From: Methanoregula sp. UBA247
GTDB taxonomy: Archaea; Halobacteriota; Methanomicrobia; Methanomicrobiales; Methanospirillaceae
Assembly (NCBI GenBank): GCA_002495055.1
Contig: DADR01000057.1
Coordinates: forward strand, 1-27,868
Length of the DNA: 27,868 nt
Reading direction: 5' to 3'
Made by a program: the position numbers and the translations under genes. This document shows positions 15,128 through 23,830 of this stretch, piece by piece (positions within the stretch are counted from its first letter, which is position 1; the number at the start of each line of letters is the position of its first letter). The notes below the pieces were generated by a model. That model was given only the letters and a program-made list of their open reading frames with translations. It ran no database searches and had not been told where the DNA came from.

Positions 15128-16474
15128 ATGTCAAAAATACTTGTGGTTGATGATGAAGCGATTATCACAATGCAGCTGGAGGAACGCCTGAGCGCAATGG
15201 GATATGACATTGCAGGTATGTCTGCTTCCGGTGAAGATGCTGTCAATAAGGCACGGCGTATCCGACCAGACCTTGTGTTGATGGATATTGTGATGCCCGG
15301 CAGGATGAATGGTATTGAAGCAGCAGAAATAATAACAAATGAACTGGATATTCCGGTTGTTTTTGTCACATCGTATGCCGACGATGCAATTATTCAAAAA
15401 GCAAAAAGCGTCCGACCCTATGGTTATATCGTAAAACCATTCAATGAACTGGAAATCAAAGCTGCTATTGAAGTTGCACTCTTCCGAAAAGCAACAGAAA
15501 AGGAGGAGCAGAAATTAAAAACCGCACAGGAAAAAGCTTCAACAGGAATAGAAGCCCGCCAGACAACACAGGAAGGTCTGGTCTATCTCGATTTGCCGGA
15601 AATAAAAACAGTCCTGTTAAGAGATATATTCACTGACCTCGTTCTTTTCCTCTACACTGACCAGGTCATAAAAGAACCAATATTCAAATTTGCATTGGAA
15701 GAGGGTATAAAAAAGGGAGGACGCAATCTGTTTGCTTATACCAAATCAAATCTCCAGAAATATTTCCCCAAAGAGATTTTAAAAAAGGATCTTTTTACCC
15801 ACCGGATAAAAAGAAACGAAGTATATGCCCTGCTGCCTATCCTTGAAAAATGCATTGAATCCCTGCCTGATGCAGGTACGGCGAACACACTGCAAATCCT
15901 GCTTGATTTTTCTGAAACCGAAGAGTTCGAGGATATTCTTGCCATCAGGAACCTGCTTCTTTTAAAAAAGGAGAACAGAATTCGCGTTTCCGGAATCATC
16001 GCCCTGAATATCGGAGCAATCGATCATACGCTGATCAAAACCCTTGCGGAAGGTATTCCCAAGATAATCGTATCAACCGGCAAAGAAACAACGCTGTCAT
16101 TTGCCCATCATACCTATCCTGCCGAATCTTTTTCTGTCGTCCCCCAGTCAACTATCGATGATGTTGTAAAAAAATCTCTTGAACCGGTTGTCCTTTCTCT
16201 TCTGGATAGGCCGATATCAGGTTTTGATATCGTTCACGAGATACATAGCCGGTATAAGGTTCTTATCCCGCAGGCCCGTGTTTATACCCTCCTCTATAAT
16301 CTTCTGGATAAAGGCTACCTTGAGATCAGGGTTTCAGGAAAATCCAAATTGTATTGTCCAACAGAAAAAGGAAAAAAACATATCAGCCAGAGACTCAATG
16401 ACTTCAAACTGGTATTCCAGCACATCTTAGGGAGCGGAAGTGGAATAAACGCGGATAATCACGATAAAAAATAG
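15128..16474 (+). CDS. Response regulator: receiver - RecA-like/MEDS-like domain - PadR-like winged helix
   Basis: A 448-residue regulator. The receiver domain (1-125) has the acidic pair D8-D9, phospho-acceptor D53 (LVLMDIVMPG), T81 and K103 (YIVKPF). A central domain (about 150-335) looks like a degenerate RecA/KaiC-type or MEDS sensory fold: LQILLDFSETEEFEDIL and IRVSGIIALNIGAID, with no Walker A. The C-terminus (about 350-430) is a winged helix close to PadR regulators (VVLSLLDRPISGFDIVHEI, ARVYTLLYNLLDKGYLE, YCPTEKGKKHI), so it probably binds DNA. It follows the kinase by 2 bases. It is therefore the expected transcriptional output of the kai cassette. The middle-domain assignment is uncertain. 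Confidence 0.87.
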   Translation: MSKILVVDDEAIITMQLEERLSAMGYDIAGMSASGEDAVNKARRIRPDLVLMDIVMPGRMNGIEAAEIITNELDIPVVFVTSYADDAIIQKAKSVRPYGYIVKPFNELEIKAAIEVALFRKATEKEEQKLKTAQEKASTGIEARQTTQEGLVYLDLPEIKTVLLRDIFTDLVLFLYTDQVIKEPIFKFALEEGIKKGGRNLFAYTKSNLQKYFPKEILKKDLFTHRIKRNEVYALLPILEKCIESLPDAGTANTLQILLDFSETEEFEDILAIRNLLLLKKENRIRVSGIIALNIGAIDHTLIKTLAEGIPKIIVSTGKETTLSFAHHTYPAESFSVVPQSTIDDVVKKSLEPVVLSLLDRPISGFDIVHEIHSRYKVLIPQARVYTLLYNLLDKGYLEIRVSGKSKLYCPTEKGKKHISQRLNDFKLVFQHILGSGSGINADNHDKK

Positions 16475-16573
16475 TACGGGGAGAAATAATCAAATCACTA
16501 TCAGGGTAAAGGGGTTGTGTATAATCATCTCCTGGTGCTCGCCTTTGTTTAATCAGATCTCATCCCGATACCT

Positions 16574-18289
16574 TCACTCCCGTTTTTCGTCCGGGAACCG
16601 GTATGCCCCGTTTGGTACAAATATCTCAAATCTGGCACCTTTTCCCAGGGTTCCTGTTTCCCGTATTGTAATTCCGGTGATACTGAGAATTTCCCGCACC
16701 AGGAATAACTCCATTCCTTTCTGCTTTTTTCCATACCCCCGTTCAAAGATCTTTTCTTTGATGGCTTCCGGTACACCCTTCCCGTTGTCTTCGAAGGAGA
16801 GCAGCAGACCATCCCTCACGAGCTGGTACCCGAGAGTTACGACCGTGGCGTTCGCTCCATGGTGCAGGACATTATCGGCGAGTGTGAAAAAAACCCGTTC
16901 AAGAAGCGAATCAGCATAGATTTCCAGATTATCCAGTTTTACCGTACGGTTAATCCGGGAAAAATCCAGATGCGAAATTCCCATGATGAAGGATTGATTC
17001 ACATTCTGCCACTGCGGAGGATTAACTCCCAGATCCTGATAACTTTTGGCAAAGTTGAGGGAATTTATGATTTTCCTGACTGATTCTTCTTCTTGAGATC
17101 GATAATTTTTTACGATTTCATTTTCAGGATTCGTTTTTTCCAGAGTGAGGTACCCACTGAGGGAGAAGACCGCATTCTGGATGTCATTGAACGTAACACT
17201 GTTCAGCAACGAGAGTTTTTTATGTACCTGCTGTAATGCGTGCTCTGCCTTTTTGCGTTCGGTTATGTCCCGTTCAATGGTCAGAATGTATTTTTTTGCG
17301 CCAAGGTCGAGGAGACTTGCATTCATTTCAAGGGGAAAGACCGTTCCATCTTTTCTTATATGGAGGGTTTCAACTTTGAGCCACTCGTCATTCAAAAGGC
17401 GCTCAACCAGTCCGGACAAATAGTCGCTGGATTCCGGGGGATAAAGATCGACAATAGATTTTTCCAGGATCTCATCAACGGAATACCCGTGCAATTCTGC
17501 AGCTGCAGTATTTGCTGCGATAATTTTCCCCCGTTTTTCCCCTTCCGCTTCAAGCATTACGATTGAATCGCCGGCCCGTTCAAACAGGAGGCGGTACTTT
17601 TTCTCGCTCGCCTCAACGTTATGTTCATCGATTGCCCGACGCCGTTCTGCCACGATAATACCGAGGGTCACAAAAAACATCGCAATAATTCCGACAAGAT
17701 AAAGGATCATATTGATCCTGTTCATTTTCGCTGTCACCGTAGAACTGTCCATATCGACGCCGACAATACCAACAACAGCCCCGGCACTATTGCGGACCGG
17801 TGAATACCCTGAAAGCACGGTCCCCCATTGATCAGAAGTAAACTCCTTATCAGCGGATGGCCCCAAAAATCCTGCAAGGAGTTCTGGCCCTGCTTGAGGG
17901 TATTCAGTCCCGATAACCGCACCTTCGTCTTCATATCCGTAATCCCCGTCAACAACGAATTCAACCCTATTTCCCTGTTTTCTCATCATGTAAATAAAGC
18001 GGATATCCGGACTTGCCTCTTTCACTTGGTGGAGCTGATCCCTGATCCGGATAAAATCTACGGAGTTTTCATCGCCAGCCTGCAGTCGTGCGAATGAATC
18101 CCCGTTAATCTCAGAAGCCGCGATAGCTGCCACTGATATCAGTTTGTCCTGCACTGATTCTTTTAGTGCTGCCTTTGTCTCAAGAGAGAGTGAAAGGATT
18201 GTAACGCTTGTGGTGAGAAGAATGAAGATAACCAGAATGATTGATACTCTGCGGGGGGTTCCGGAAAACATGATGTGTACCACATTCAA
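16574..18289 (-). CDS. Membrane sensor histidine kinase with degenerate phosphoacceptor
   Basis: A 571-residue protein: membrane helix 14-36, a PDC/Cache-like extracytoplasmic sensor (about 40-190), helix 194-215, PAS (228-345), a DHp-like helix pair (350-420) and a HATPase (about 445-565). In many methanogen kinases the DHp reads T-R-H-D-I-x-N-Q with His as phosphoacceptor. Here it reads TFNDIQNA, so the His is Asn (N368). The HATPase keeps ADNVLHHG (N box) and EDNGKGVP (G1), but the G2 loop reads KGMELFLVREI, where a second Gly is expected. It may be a ligand-sensing pseudokinase or use another residue. It is convergent with the response regulator upstream at 15128-16474 and has no regulator of its own next to it. 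Confidence 0.87.
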   Translation of the reverse strand: MNVVHIMFSGTPRRVSIILVIFILLTTSVTILSLSLETKAALKESVQDKLISVAAIAASEINGDSFARLQAGDENSVDFIRIRDQLHQVKEASPDIRFIYMMRKQGNRVEFVVDGDYGYEDEGAVIGTEYPQAGPELLAGFLGPSADKEFTSDQWGTVLSGYSPVRNSAGAVVGIVGVDMDSSTVTAKMNRINMILYLVGIIAMFFVTLGIIVAERRRAIDEHNVEASEKKYRLLFERAGDSIVMLEAEGEKRGKIIAANTAAAELHGYSVDEILEKSIVDLYPPESSDYLSGLVERLLNDEWLKVETLHIRKDGTVFPLEMNASLLDLGAKKYILTIERDITERKKAEHALQQVHKKLSLLNSVTFNDIQNAVFSLSGYLTLEKTNPENEIVKNYRSQEEESVRKIINSLNFAKSYQDLGVNPPQWQNVNQSFIMGISHLDFSRINRTVKLDNLEIYADSLLERVFFTLADNVLHHGANATVVTLGYQLVRDGLLLSFEDNGKGVPEAIKEKIFERGYGKKQKGMELFLVREILSITGITIRETGTLGKGARFEIFVPNGAYRFPDEKRE

Positions 18290-18432
18290 AGGGCAGATTG
18301 CCCGATTCTCACTAATTAGTGTGATTTATCTTTAGATTAAAAAATCTATTGTGACAACACCAGTCCTGAATTTATCCTGTCTTCTTATGATGTTCCCACT
18401 TGTCTTTGCCATTGAACTAGTAAAAATTGGTT

Positions 18433-18994
18433 TTAGTGCTCTGCAAACTTCATGTCCCAGAAGATGTTCTTGCCGGATGCCTTGAGCGGAATGCCGTACG
18501 CAACACTGCACCCTTTAAGCATACCAAGCTTCAGGGCAATGACGCCGGCGCTGAACATTACCCTATTGTCCACATTGTGGATGCTTGCAGTCTTGACCGC
18601 TGATCCGACAGCGATGCCGAGATCTGAGATCTTCATGACACAGTTTGGTCCCGGGTAAAGTGCTTTTTTGTTCTTTCCCGCTTTTACTGCTTTTATCATC
18701 TCTGCGCAGCTGACAAACCCGCACCCGCCGCAGTTTATGCCCAGGGGTGTGCGCCCTTCAACCCCGATTACGAGCGTGGCATCGCTTGCTTTCATCTGCT
18801 TGCCGTTGACCCGGAAAAATTCTATCTTTAACTCTTTTCCTGTCTTTATCATCTGGTTTGCGAGCTTGTCTGTGATCCTTGCCGGTCAGCACATCGACTT
18901 TAATTGAGTCCAGTCCGACAGCCTTTGGCGCTGTCCGCGCCGAAAGCGCCATAAGCCCGGCAACCGATTTCACCGCATCAGATTCAATAGTCAT
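18433..18994 (-). pseudogene. DUF2148 ferredoxin-like protein, frameshifted
   Basis: The gene begins at 18994 (MTIESDAVKSVAGLMALSAR) and runs to about KVDVLTGK. It continues in another frame as ITDKLANQMIKTGKELKIEF to the stop at 18433. Deleting one base of the AAGG run opposite 18877-18880 restores one frame of 186 residues. The C-terminal part has the DUF2148 iron-sulfur motif NCGGCGFVSC with a further Cys in YPGPNCVMK, likely a [4Fe-4S] site. DUF2148 proteins occur in anaerobic archaea and bacteria; function is unknown. The ATG at 18852 would give only the C-terminal 139 residues and is probably an artefact of the break. Confidence 0.75.
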
Positions 18995-19265
18995 GCAGGA
19001 GTTTTAGTACCCCGGGACAAAAAAAGATGGGGGTATATGAAGGTTTTTTGATAACGATTTACACTTCATTCGTTTCATTGACGATCATCCGGCCGGTTCC
19101 AGGATAGGAGGTCTGCTCGTGATGATGAGAATGGGCCGGAAGTGCCACTCCTATTTCCCCGGAATTCCGTTATAAGCGTTCATGCCCCGGATACGAGCGT
19201 CTTTTGGATTATCCCCAGAAATACCGAAAAAACCCTTCGTCAGTATTTTTTTCAAATACGCCATA
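18995..19265. other. Intergenic region between the aks operon end and the DUF2148 gene
   Basis: About 270 bases with no supported gene. Near 19219-19252 a hairpin (AAATACCGAA paired with TTCG and GTATTT) is followed by T-rich sequence on the plus strand, and a T-run falls in its loop on the minus strand. It may help end the aks transcript. The evidence is weak. Confidence 0.25.
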
Positions 19266-20228
19266 CTATTCCTGGAGTTTCCGGAGCACAGCTTCCCCGA
19301 ATTCCCGGGTCCCTGCCGAACCACCAAGATCCCGGGTCCGGATTCCCTCTGTAAGGACATCCTGTATCGCCATCTCAATGCGTTCCGATCCTCTCTCATC
19401 ACCACAATAGGTAAGGAGCATAGCAGCGCTCCGAAGAGCCGCGATGGGATTGGCAAGGTTTTTCCCGGCAATATCCGGGGCACTGCCATGCACCGGCTCA
19501 AATAGGGCATAGCGGTCACCGATATTGGCACTGGCTACCAGTCCGAGACCACCGATAAGATACGATGCCACATCCGAAAGGATGTCCCCGAAGATATTCG
19601 TCGTAACAACAACATCATATTTGGCAGGGTACTGGAGGATATCCAGCGCCAGCGCATCAATGTACTTGTCGTTCCACGACACTCCTGAAGATTGAGCTTC
19701 GGCGACACAGATGTCACGGAACAATACATCGGACTTGAGCACATTTGCTTTGTGGCCGATAGTCAGCCTGCCATTCCGCAGGTGTGCAAGCCGTAGCGCA
19801 GAACGGACGACCCGCTCTGTTCCCTTCCGGGTCACCACCCGCAGCGTGGTTGCCCGGTCAGTGCCAATTTCCTCGATGCCGGAATAGAGTCCCTCGGTAT
19901 TCTCCCGCACAATCATGATGTCAAAACCATTTCCCTTCACCGGTCGCAGGTTTGCGTAGAGATCAAGGGCTTTCCTGATCCGTAGTACCACGCTCTGGTA
20001 GTCCTTCATAGGGGGGGTCGTAATTGCCCCGAACAGGATCGCATCCCCGGTCTTCAGTGCTGCAATATCGCGATCTGCACAAGGGCAACCGGTCTGTTCC
20101 CAGCGGTGGTAGCCGACATCAACGGAGAAGTATTCGTATTCAGGATGGAGCAGTTCAAGAACGTTTTTTGCAACCGGGATTACTTCATGACCAATCCCGT
20201 CACCCTCAACAATTGCAATCCTTGTCAT
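19266..20228 (-). CDS. aksF: Homoisocitrate dehydrogenase AksF (isopropylmalate dehydrogenase family)
   Basis: A 320-residue NAD-dependent beta-decarboxylating dehydrogenase that oxidises homoisocitrate and its longer homologues to 2-oxoacids, extending the chain towards 2-oxosuberate for coenzyme B. Seen: IAIVEGDGIGHEV, YANLRPVKG, the family-diagnostic MIVRENTEGLYSG, GHKANVLKSD, and the metal-binding TNIFGDILSDVAS with GSAPDIAGKNLANP. The ENTEG motif argues against isopropylmalate dehydrogenase. The start is taken at 20228: its ATGA overlaps the stop of the 266-residue gene upstream by 4 bases and GGAGG lies 5 bases before. A longer frame from 20240 adds four residues. It is the last gene of the operon. 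Confidence 0.88.
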   Translation of the reverse strand: MTRIAIVEGDGIGHEVIPVAKNVLELLHPEYEYFSVDVGYHRWEQTGCPCADRDIAALKTGDAILFGAITTPPMKDYQSVVLRIRKALDLYANLRPVKGNGFDIMIVRENTEGLYSGIEEIGTDRATTLRVVTRKGTERVVRSALRLAHLRNGRLTIGHKANVLKSDVLFRDICVAEAQSSGVSWNDKYIDALALDILQYPAKYDVVVTTNIFGDILSDVASYLIGGLGLVASANIGDRYALFEPVHGSAPDIAGKNLANPIAALRSAAMLLTYCGDERGSERIEMAIQDVLTEGIRTRDLGGSAGTREFGEAVLRKLQE

Positions 20229-21025
20229 TTCGCCCTCCATTGCACCACCAGTTCATTCACCGCACGGGCGATCTGCGCCGGGCTTGCCCCCCAGTGAACA
20301 ACGGCACCCCACTTCCCCTTATGAACCCCGATGCCCACCCGTTCAGAGCGGCAGCAGCGCGCGATAAATGGGTCCTCACGCACGGATTCCAGCGGGCATA
20401 TATTCTCCAGCTCAAAATCCTTACCATAGCATTCGGTAAAGAACTGTGAGCCTGTCAGGCACGCTGCTATGCGTTCACCCCCCTGCATCGTATCGGCATC
20501 GAGCGTGCGGATATACCCTGCAGCCCGGCACGGGAAGACATCTGCCTGTACCTGCGTGATATCGCGGGTGTGATGGCAGAACGTAACAGACAAGTCGCCA
20601 AAGAGCCCGGTGTACTCCAGATCCCGTATACAGGCAGAGAGACTCGGGCGGGGGGGAGTGACATCATAAACATGGATTTTGAGCAGGCCGGACATATCGG
20701 GTTCGAGAACAAACGTCATATGTTCATCAAGGCCGGTGAAAATCGTGCAGCGATAGCCGGTATTAAGGGCAAGCCAGATGAGTCGCGTCCGGTCATGGAT
20801 CTGCACTTTCTCAGGGTAGCGGTAGGTTTCCCGGCTCGTTGCGATCACTCTGGATGCTATGATCGCACGCATCATACCACTCCCTGCCGAGTCGGGGGTA
20901 ACCTCAAGCAGTTCGTAGCCTTCGCCCGTGTCCCGAACGATGTAGCGGCTCAGGAAATATACCTTTTCACCACAGGGTTTTGTCGAAGCATACCCCACCT
21001 GTTTGCACTGCTCAGGAAAGATCAT
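20225..21025 (-). CDS. Unrecognised conserved-looking protein inside the coenzyme B operon
   Basis: A 266-residue soluble protein that I cannot assign. It has no signal peptide or membrane helix. It is rich in Cys and His, with VTFCHHTRDITQVQ, DVFPCRAAGY, FFTECYGKDFELENICPLES and ARCCRSERVG. These suggest a metal or thiol centre, but no standard motif is complete. The last part, VGIGVHKGKWGAVVHWG, resembles a short substrate-binding loop. It overlaps aksE upstream and aksF downstream by an ATGA each, with GGAGG before both junctions, so it is translated as part of the aks set. A role in coenzyme B synthesis, or as a partner of the homoaconitase or dehydrogenase, is inference from position. 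Confidence 0.7.
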   Translation of the reverse strand: MIFPEQCKQVGYASTKPCGEKVYFLSRYIVRDTGEGYELLEVTPDSAGSGMMRAIIASRVIATSRETYRYPEKVQIHDRTRLIWLALNTGYRCTIFTGLDEHMTFVLEPDMSGLLKIHVYDVTPPRPSLSACIRDLEYTGLFGDLSVTFCHHTRDITQVQADVFPCRAAGYIRTLDADTMQGGERIAACLTGSQFFTECYGKDFELENICPLESVREDPFIARCCRSERVGIGVHKGKWGAVVHWGASPAQIARAVNELVVQWRAK

Positions 21026-21492
21026 CCGTGTGCCCTCCAGTAGTTGACAAGACCACCGGTCGCGAGGATCTCCTGCATCCTTGGAGAGAGCGGGCGGATT
21101 ACATACTTCTTTCCTCCTGCCTCAATCCAACCTTCTGCAAGGTCGAATGAGATCCCTGTTCCTTCCCTGCAGGTAAGGTCACATTCTATGAGCGGGAGCC
21201 CGACATTGATTGCATTCCGGAAGAATATCCGGGCAAAAGAGGGTGCCACTACCGCTACCACTCCGGCTTCATGGAGAGCGATTGCAGCCTGTTCCCGGGA
21301 TGAACCGCAACCGAAATTTTTCCCTGCCATGATGACCACACCGTTCAATCGGCCGGCAAGTGACGGATCAAGATCTTCGAACACATGCGCAACCCAGATA
21401 CTGTGGTCCTTTGTCCTCAGGTAGCGCCCGGCGATAACCAGGTCCGTATCGATGTCTGCACCAACACAGACTGCACGTCCTTTTCCCTGCAT
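21022..21492 (-). CDS. aksE: Homoaconitase small subunit AksE
   Basis: A 156-residue swivel-domain subunit of methanogen homoaconitase, which isomerises homocitrate and longer homologues to homoisocitrate with the large subunit. The active-site loop reads YLRT (residues 24-27). Work on Methanocaldococcus jannaschii showed YLRT marks homoaconitase while YLVY marks isopropylmalate isomerase, so this is not leuD. Also seen: GADIDTDLVI, NFGCGSSREQA and SFARIFFRNAINVGLPL. The ATG overlaps the aksD stop by one base (TGATG). Confidence 0.93.
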   Translation of the reverse strand: MQGKGRAVCVGADIDTDLVIAGRYLRTKDHSIWVAHVFEDLDPSLAGRLNGVVIMAGKNFGCGSSREQAAIALHEAGVVAVVAPSFARIFFRNAINVGLPLIECDLTCREGTGISFDLAEGWIEAGGKKYVIRPLSPRMQEILATGGLVNYWRAHG

Positions 21493-22703
21493 CAGGCCAC
21501 CTCAGGTTCAGTGATTTCTCCTTCAAGGGCACTGGCTGCTGCCGTAGCAACTGAGGACAGGAAAATCTCCCCGCCAACACCCATCCGGTTTTTGAAATTC
21601 CGGTTTGCTGTCGAAAGGCAGACCTCCCCTTCTCCCAGTACTCCCATATGAGCGCCAAGGCAGGGACCACAACCGGGAGTCCCCAGGGTACATCCGGCCT
21701 CCACAATATCAGCAAGTATCCCGGTCCGGATTGCCTCCTGCAGCACAGTCCGGGATGCAGGAACAACAATGGTCCGGACTGCAACTTTTCTGCCTTTCAC
21801 AATCCGTGCGAACCGTGCGAGATCGGCATACCGCCCGTTCGTACAGGTGCCTACGAATACCTGATCAAGAGGCAGCCCGACAAGGTCATGCACGGGTTTT
21901 ATTGTGTCCACCCTTGGAGGAACGGCAATGACCGGAACAATATCCGAAAGATCGAGATCAAGTTCCTGGATATACCTGCACGGTTCCGGATCCTGCGGTT
22001 TTATCGCGTGCCCTGCAATTTTAAGATATTGCACGGTTATGTCATCGGCATAGAACATCGCTGCCTTTGCCCCGGTCTCTACTGCAAGGTTGCAGAGCGT
22101 GAGCCGGTCGTCCATGGGAAGTATTGAAGTGCCTTCACCAATAAATTCCAGCGCCTTGTAGGTTGCGCCGTCCATACCAAGCCTGCTGACATACGTGAGG
22201 GCAAGGTCCTTTGCCTCAGCTGCACCCGTGAAGGCTCCTGACAGGTGAATGCCGATCGATTCCGGAACCCGGAACCATGTCTGCCCGGTCAACCAGATCG
22301 CTGCCATATCCGTTGCACCAACACCGGTAGCAAAAGCACCGAATGCACCGGGTGTGCAGCTGTGGGAATCGGCGCCAACCACCACCTCACCAGGTAGCAC
22401 GATTCCTTCGCTCATGATCTGGTGACAGATGCCTCCACCGATCTCCGAGAAGTGCAGGAAAGAACTGATGGCAAACTCCCGCAGTTCGTGCTGAAGCGTC
22501 GCCGTCGTACTGTTGTTGGCCGGGACGATGTGATCGAAGAGGACATGGAGGTGTGTTGCATCCTGGATTTTCTTTGCGCCCATGCACTTCCAGGCTTCAA
22601 GCGTGAGCACTCCGGTCCCGTCATGAACATATGCCCGGTCAACCCTGCGGTCAATGTACTCTCCTGCTGATCCCCCGAGAATCCGTTCGGAGAGAGTTCC
22701 CAT
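21492..22703 (-). CDS. aksD: Homoaconitase large subunit AksD
   Basis: A 403-residue [4Fe-4S] hydro-lyase subunit of the aconitase superfamily. It forms the homoaconitase active site with AksE in the 2-oxoacid elongation steps of coenzyme B side-chain synthesis. The cluster cysteines are visible as C287 (FVGTCTNGR), C345 and C348 (TPGCGPCLG). DHIVPANN, GADSHSCTPGAFG and NRNFKNRMG are family motifs. The length suits the LeuC/AksD type. TGATG overlaps by 1 base with both the aksA and aksE ends. The neighbours and the YLRT loop of the partner subunit favour AksD over LeuC. Confidence 0.92.
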   Translation of the reverse strand: MGTLSERILGGSAGEYIDRRVDRAYVHDGTGVLTLEAWKCMGAKKIQDATHLHVLFDHIVPANNSTTATLQHELREFAISSFLHFSEIGGGICHQIMSEGIVLPGEVVVGADSHSCTPGAFGAFATGVGATDMAAIWLTGQTWFRVPESIGIHLSGAFTGAAEAKDLALTYVSRLGMDGATYKALEFIGEGTSILPMDDRLTLCNLAVETGAKAAMFYADDITVQYLKIAGHAIKPQDPEPCRYIQELDLDLSDIVPVIAVPPRVDTIKPVHDLVGLPLDQVFVGTCTNGRYADLARFARIVKGRKVAVRTIVVPASRTVLQEAIRTGILADIVEAGCTLGTPGCGPCLGAHMGVLGEGEVCLSTANRNFKNRMGVGGEIFLSSVATAAASALEGEITEPEVA

Positions 22704-23830
22704 CAGGCTTTCTCCCCCTTTGCTTTCCGGATCAGTTTTCTCAAAACATCCGGGGTAATATTACATTTCTGCTCCGATTGATCCTTGACAAGATCAAGGA
22801 CACGGCAGACCTGTTTGTCGGTAAGTTCGCAGCCGATCGATGCCACTACATATTCAAGTGCTTTCCTGCCCGTGTGTTTACCGAGGATAAATTTGCGTTC
22901 GCTGCCTACCATATCAGGAGGGAAATATTCGTACGCGGCCGGGTCTTCCAGTATTGCTGCGATGTGGATACCACTCTCGTGCGAGAATGCCAGCTCACCG
23001 GTCACGGGTTTGTTCCGGGGCAGGGTAATACCGGAATATTTCTCGACCATGTGCGAGAGTTCCGTCAGACGAGTGAGGTCGTACCGGTCTATCCCTTTTT
23101 TCATGCGGAGCGCAACGAGCAGCTCCTCGAGTGATGCGTTCCCCGCCCGTTCACCGATCCCGTTCACCGTGGTGTGCAGCTGGAACGCCCCCGCTTCTGC
23201 AGCAGTGATGGTGTTTGCCACAGCACAGCCCATGTCGTTATGACAGTGGGCACAGAAGGGGCGGTCAACGGAGGTGATGAGGTCCGTCATGATCCGATCC
23301 ATTTCTGAGGGAATGAGGAAGCCGACAGTGTCGGCAAAACTGAGCAGCGCAGCCCCGTGCTCAGCTGCCCTCCGGTAGACTTCCTTGAGGAAAGGGAGAT
23401 CGGTCCGGGAAGCATCCTCCGCGGCAAACCTGACCTGCACACCATGATCACGGGCAAAGTCGATCATCCTGAGGGCATCCTCAAGTACCTGTTCCCGTGG
23501 CTTTTTGAATTTGAGCCGGACGTGAAGCTCCGATGTCGGGATGAAGATGCTCACCATATCGACATCGCAGTCAATCGCGGTCTGGATATCCTGTTCCCGG
23601 GCACGGGAAAAACCGCAGATGCGTGCGTCAAGCCCGAGGTTCGCGATCGTTTTCACACACAGTTTCTCGTTTGCGGAAACGGCAGGAAACCCGGCCTCGA
23701 TGACCTCGATGCCAATTTCATCCAGCAAAGTCGCAATATCCACCTTTTCCTTGCAGGAGAACGATACGCCCGGCGTCTGTTCCCCATCCCGTAATGTCAC
23801 ATCACAGATCTCAATATGCAACGGTTTCAT
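22703..23830 (-). CDS. aksA: Homocitrate synthase AksA
   Basis: A 375-residue enzyme of the isopropylmalate/homocitrate synthase family. It condenses acetyl-CoA with 2-oxoglutarate and the longer 2-oxoadipate and 2-oxopimelate, the entry reaction of coenzyme B side-chain synthesis. The TIM barrel begins with CDVTLRDGEQTPG (R14, D15). The metal site includes AHCHNDMG (H195, H197) and the substrate loop VNGIGERAGN. A C-terminal part of about 95 residues follows. I place the start at the ATG at 23830, inside the end of the ThDP gene (20-base overlap), with GAGGGA upstream. The frame open to 23866 adds a non-conserved leader. NifV-type homocitrate synthase is an alternative, but the operon argues for AksA. 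Confidence 0.9.
   Translation of the reverse strand: MKPLHIEICDVTLRDGEQTPGVSFSCKEKVDIATLLDEIGIEVIEAGFPAVSANEKLCVKTIANLGLDARICGFSRAREQDIQTAIDCDVDMVSIFIPTSELHVRLKFKKPREQVLEDALRMIDFARDHGVQVRFAAEDASRTDLPFLKEVYRRAAEHGAALLSFADTVGFLIPSEMDRIMTDLITSVDRPFCAHCHNDMGCAVANTITAAEAGAFQLHTTVNGIGERAGNASLEELLVALRMKKGIDRYDLTRLTELSHMVEKYSGITLPRNKPVTGELAFSHESGIHIAAILEDPAAYEYFPPDMVGSERKFILGKHTGRKALEYVVASIGCELTDKQVCRVLDLVKDQSEQKCNITPDVLRKLIRKAKGEKA

Noticed and set aside
19266..23830. Reading the aks genes as leucine biosynthesis (leuA, leuC, leuD, leuB)
   Set aside because: The small subunit has YLRT rather than YLVY, the dehydrogenase has ENTEG, and the operon contains marker 11, so the coenzyme B pathway fits better.
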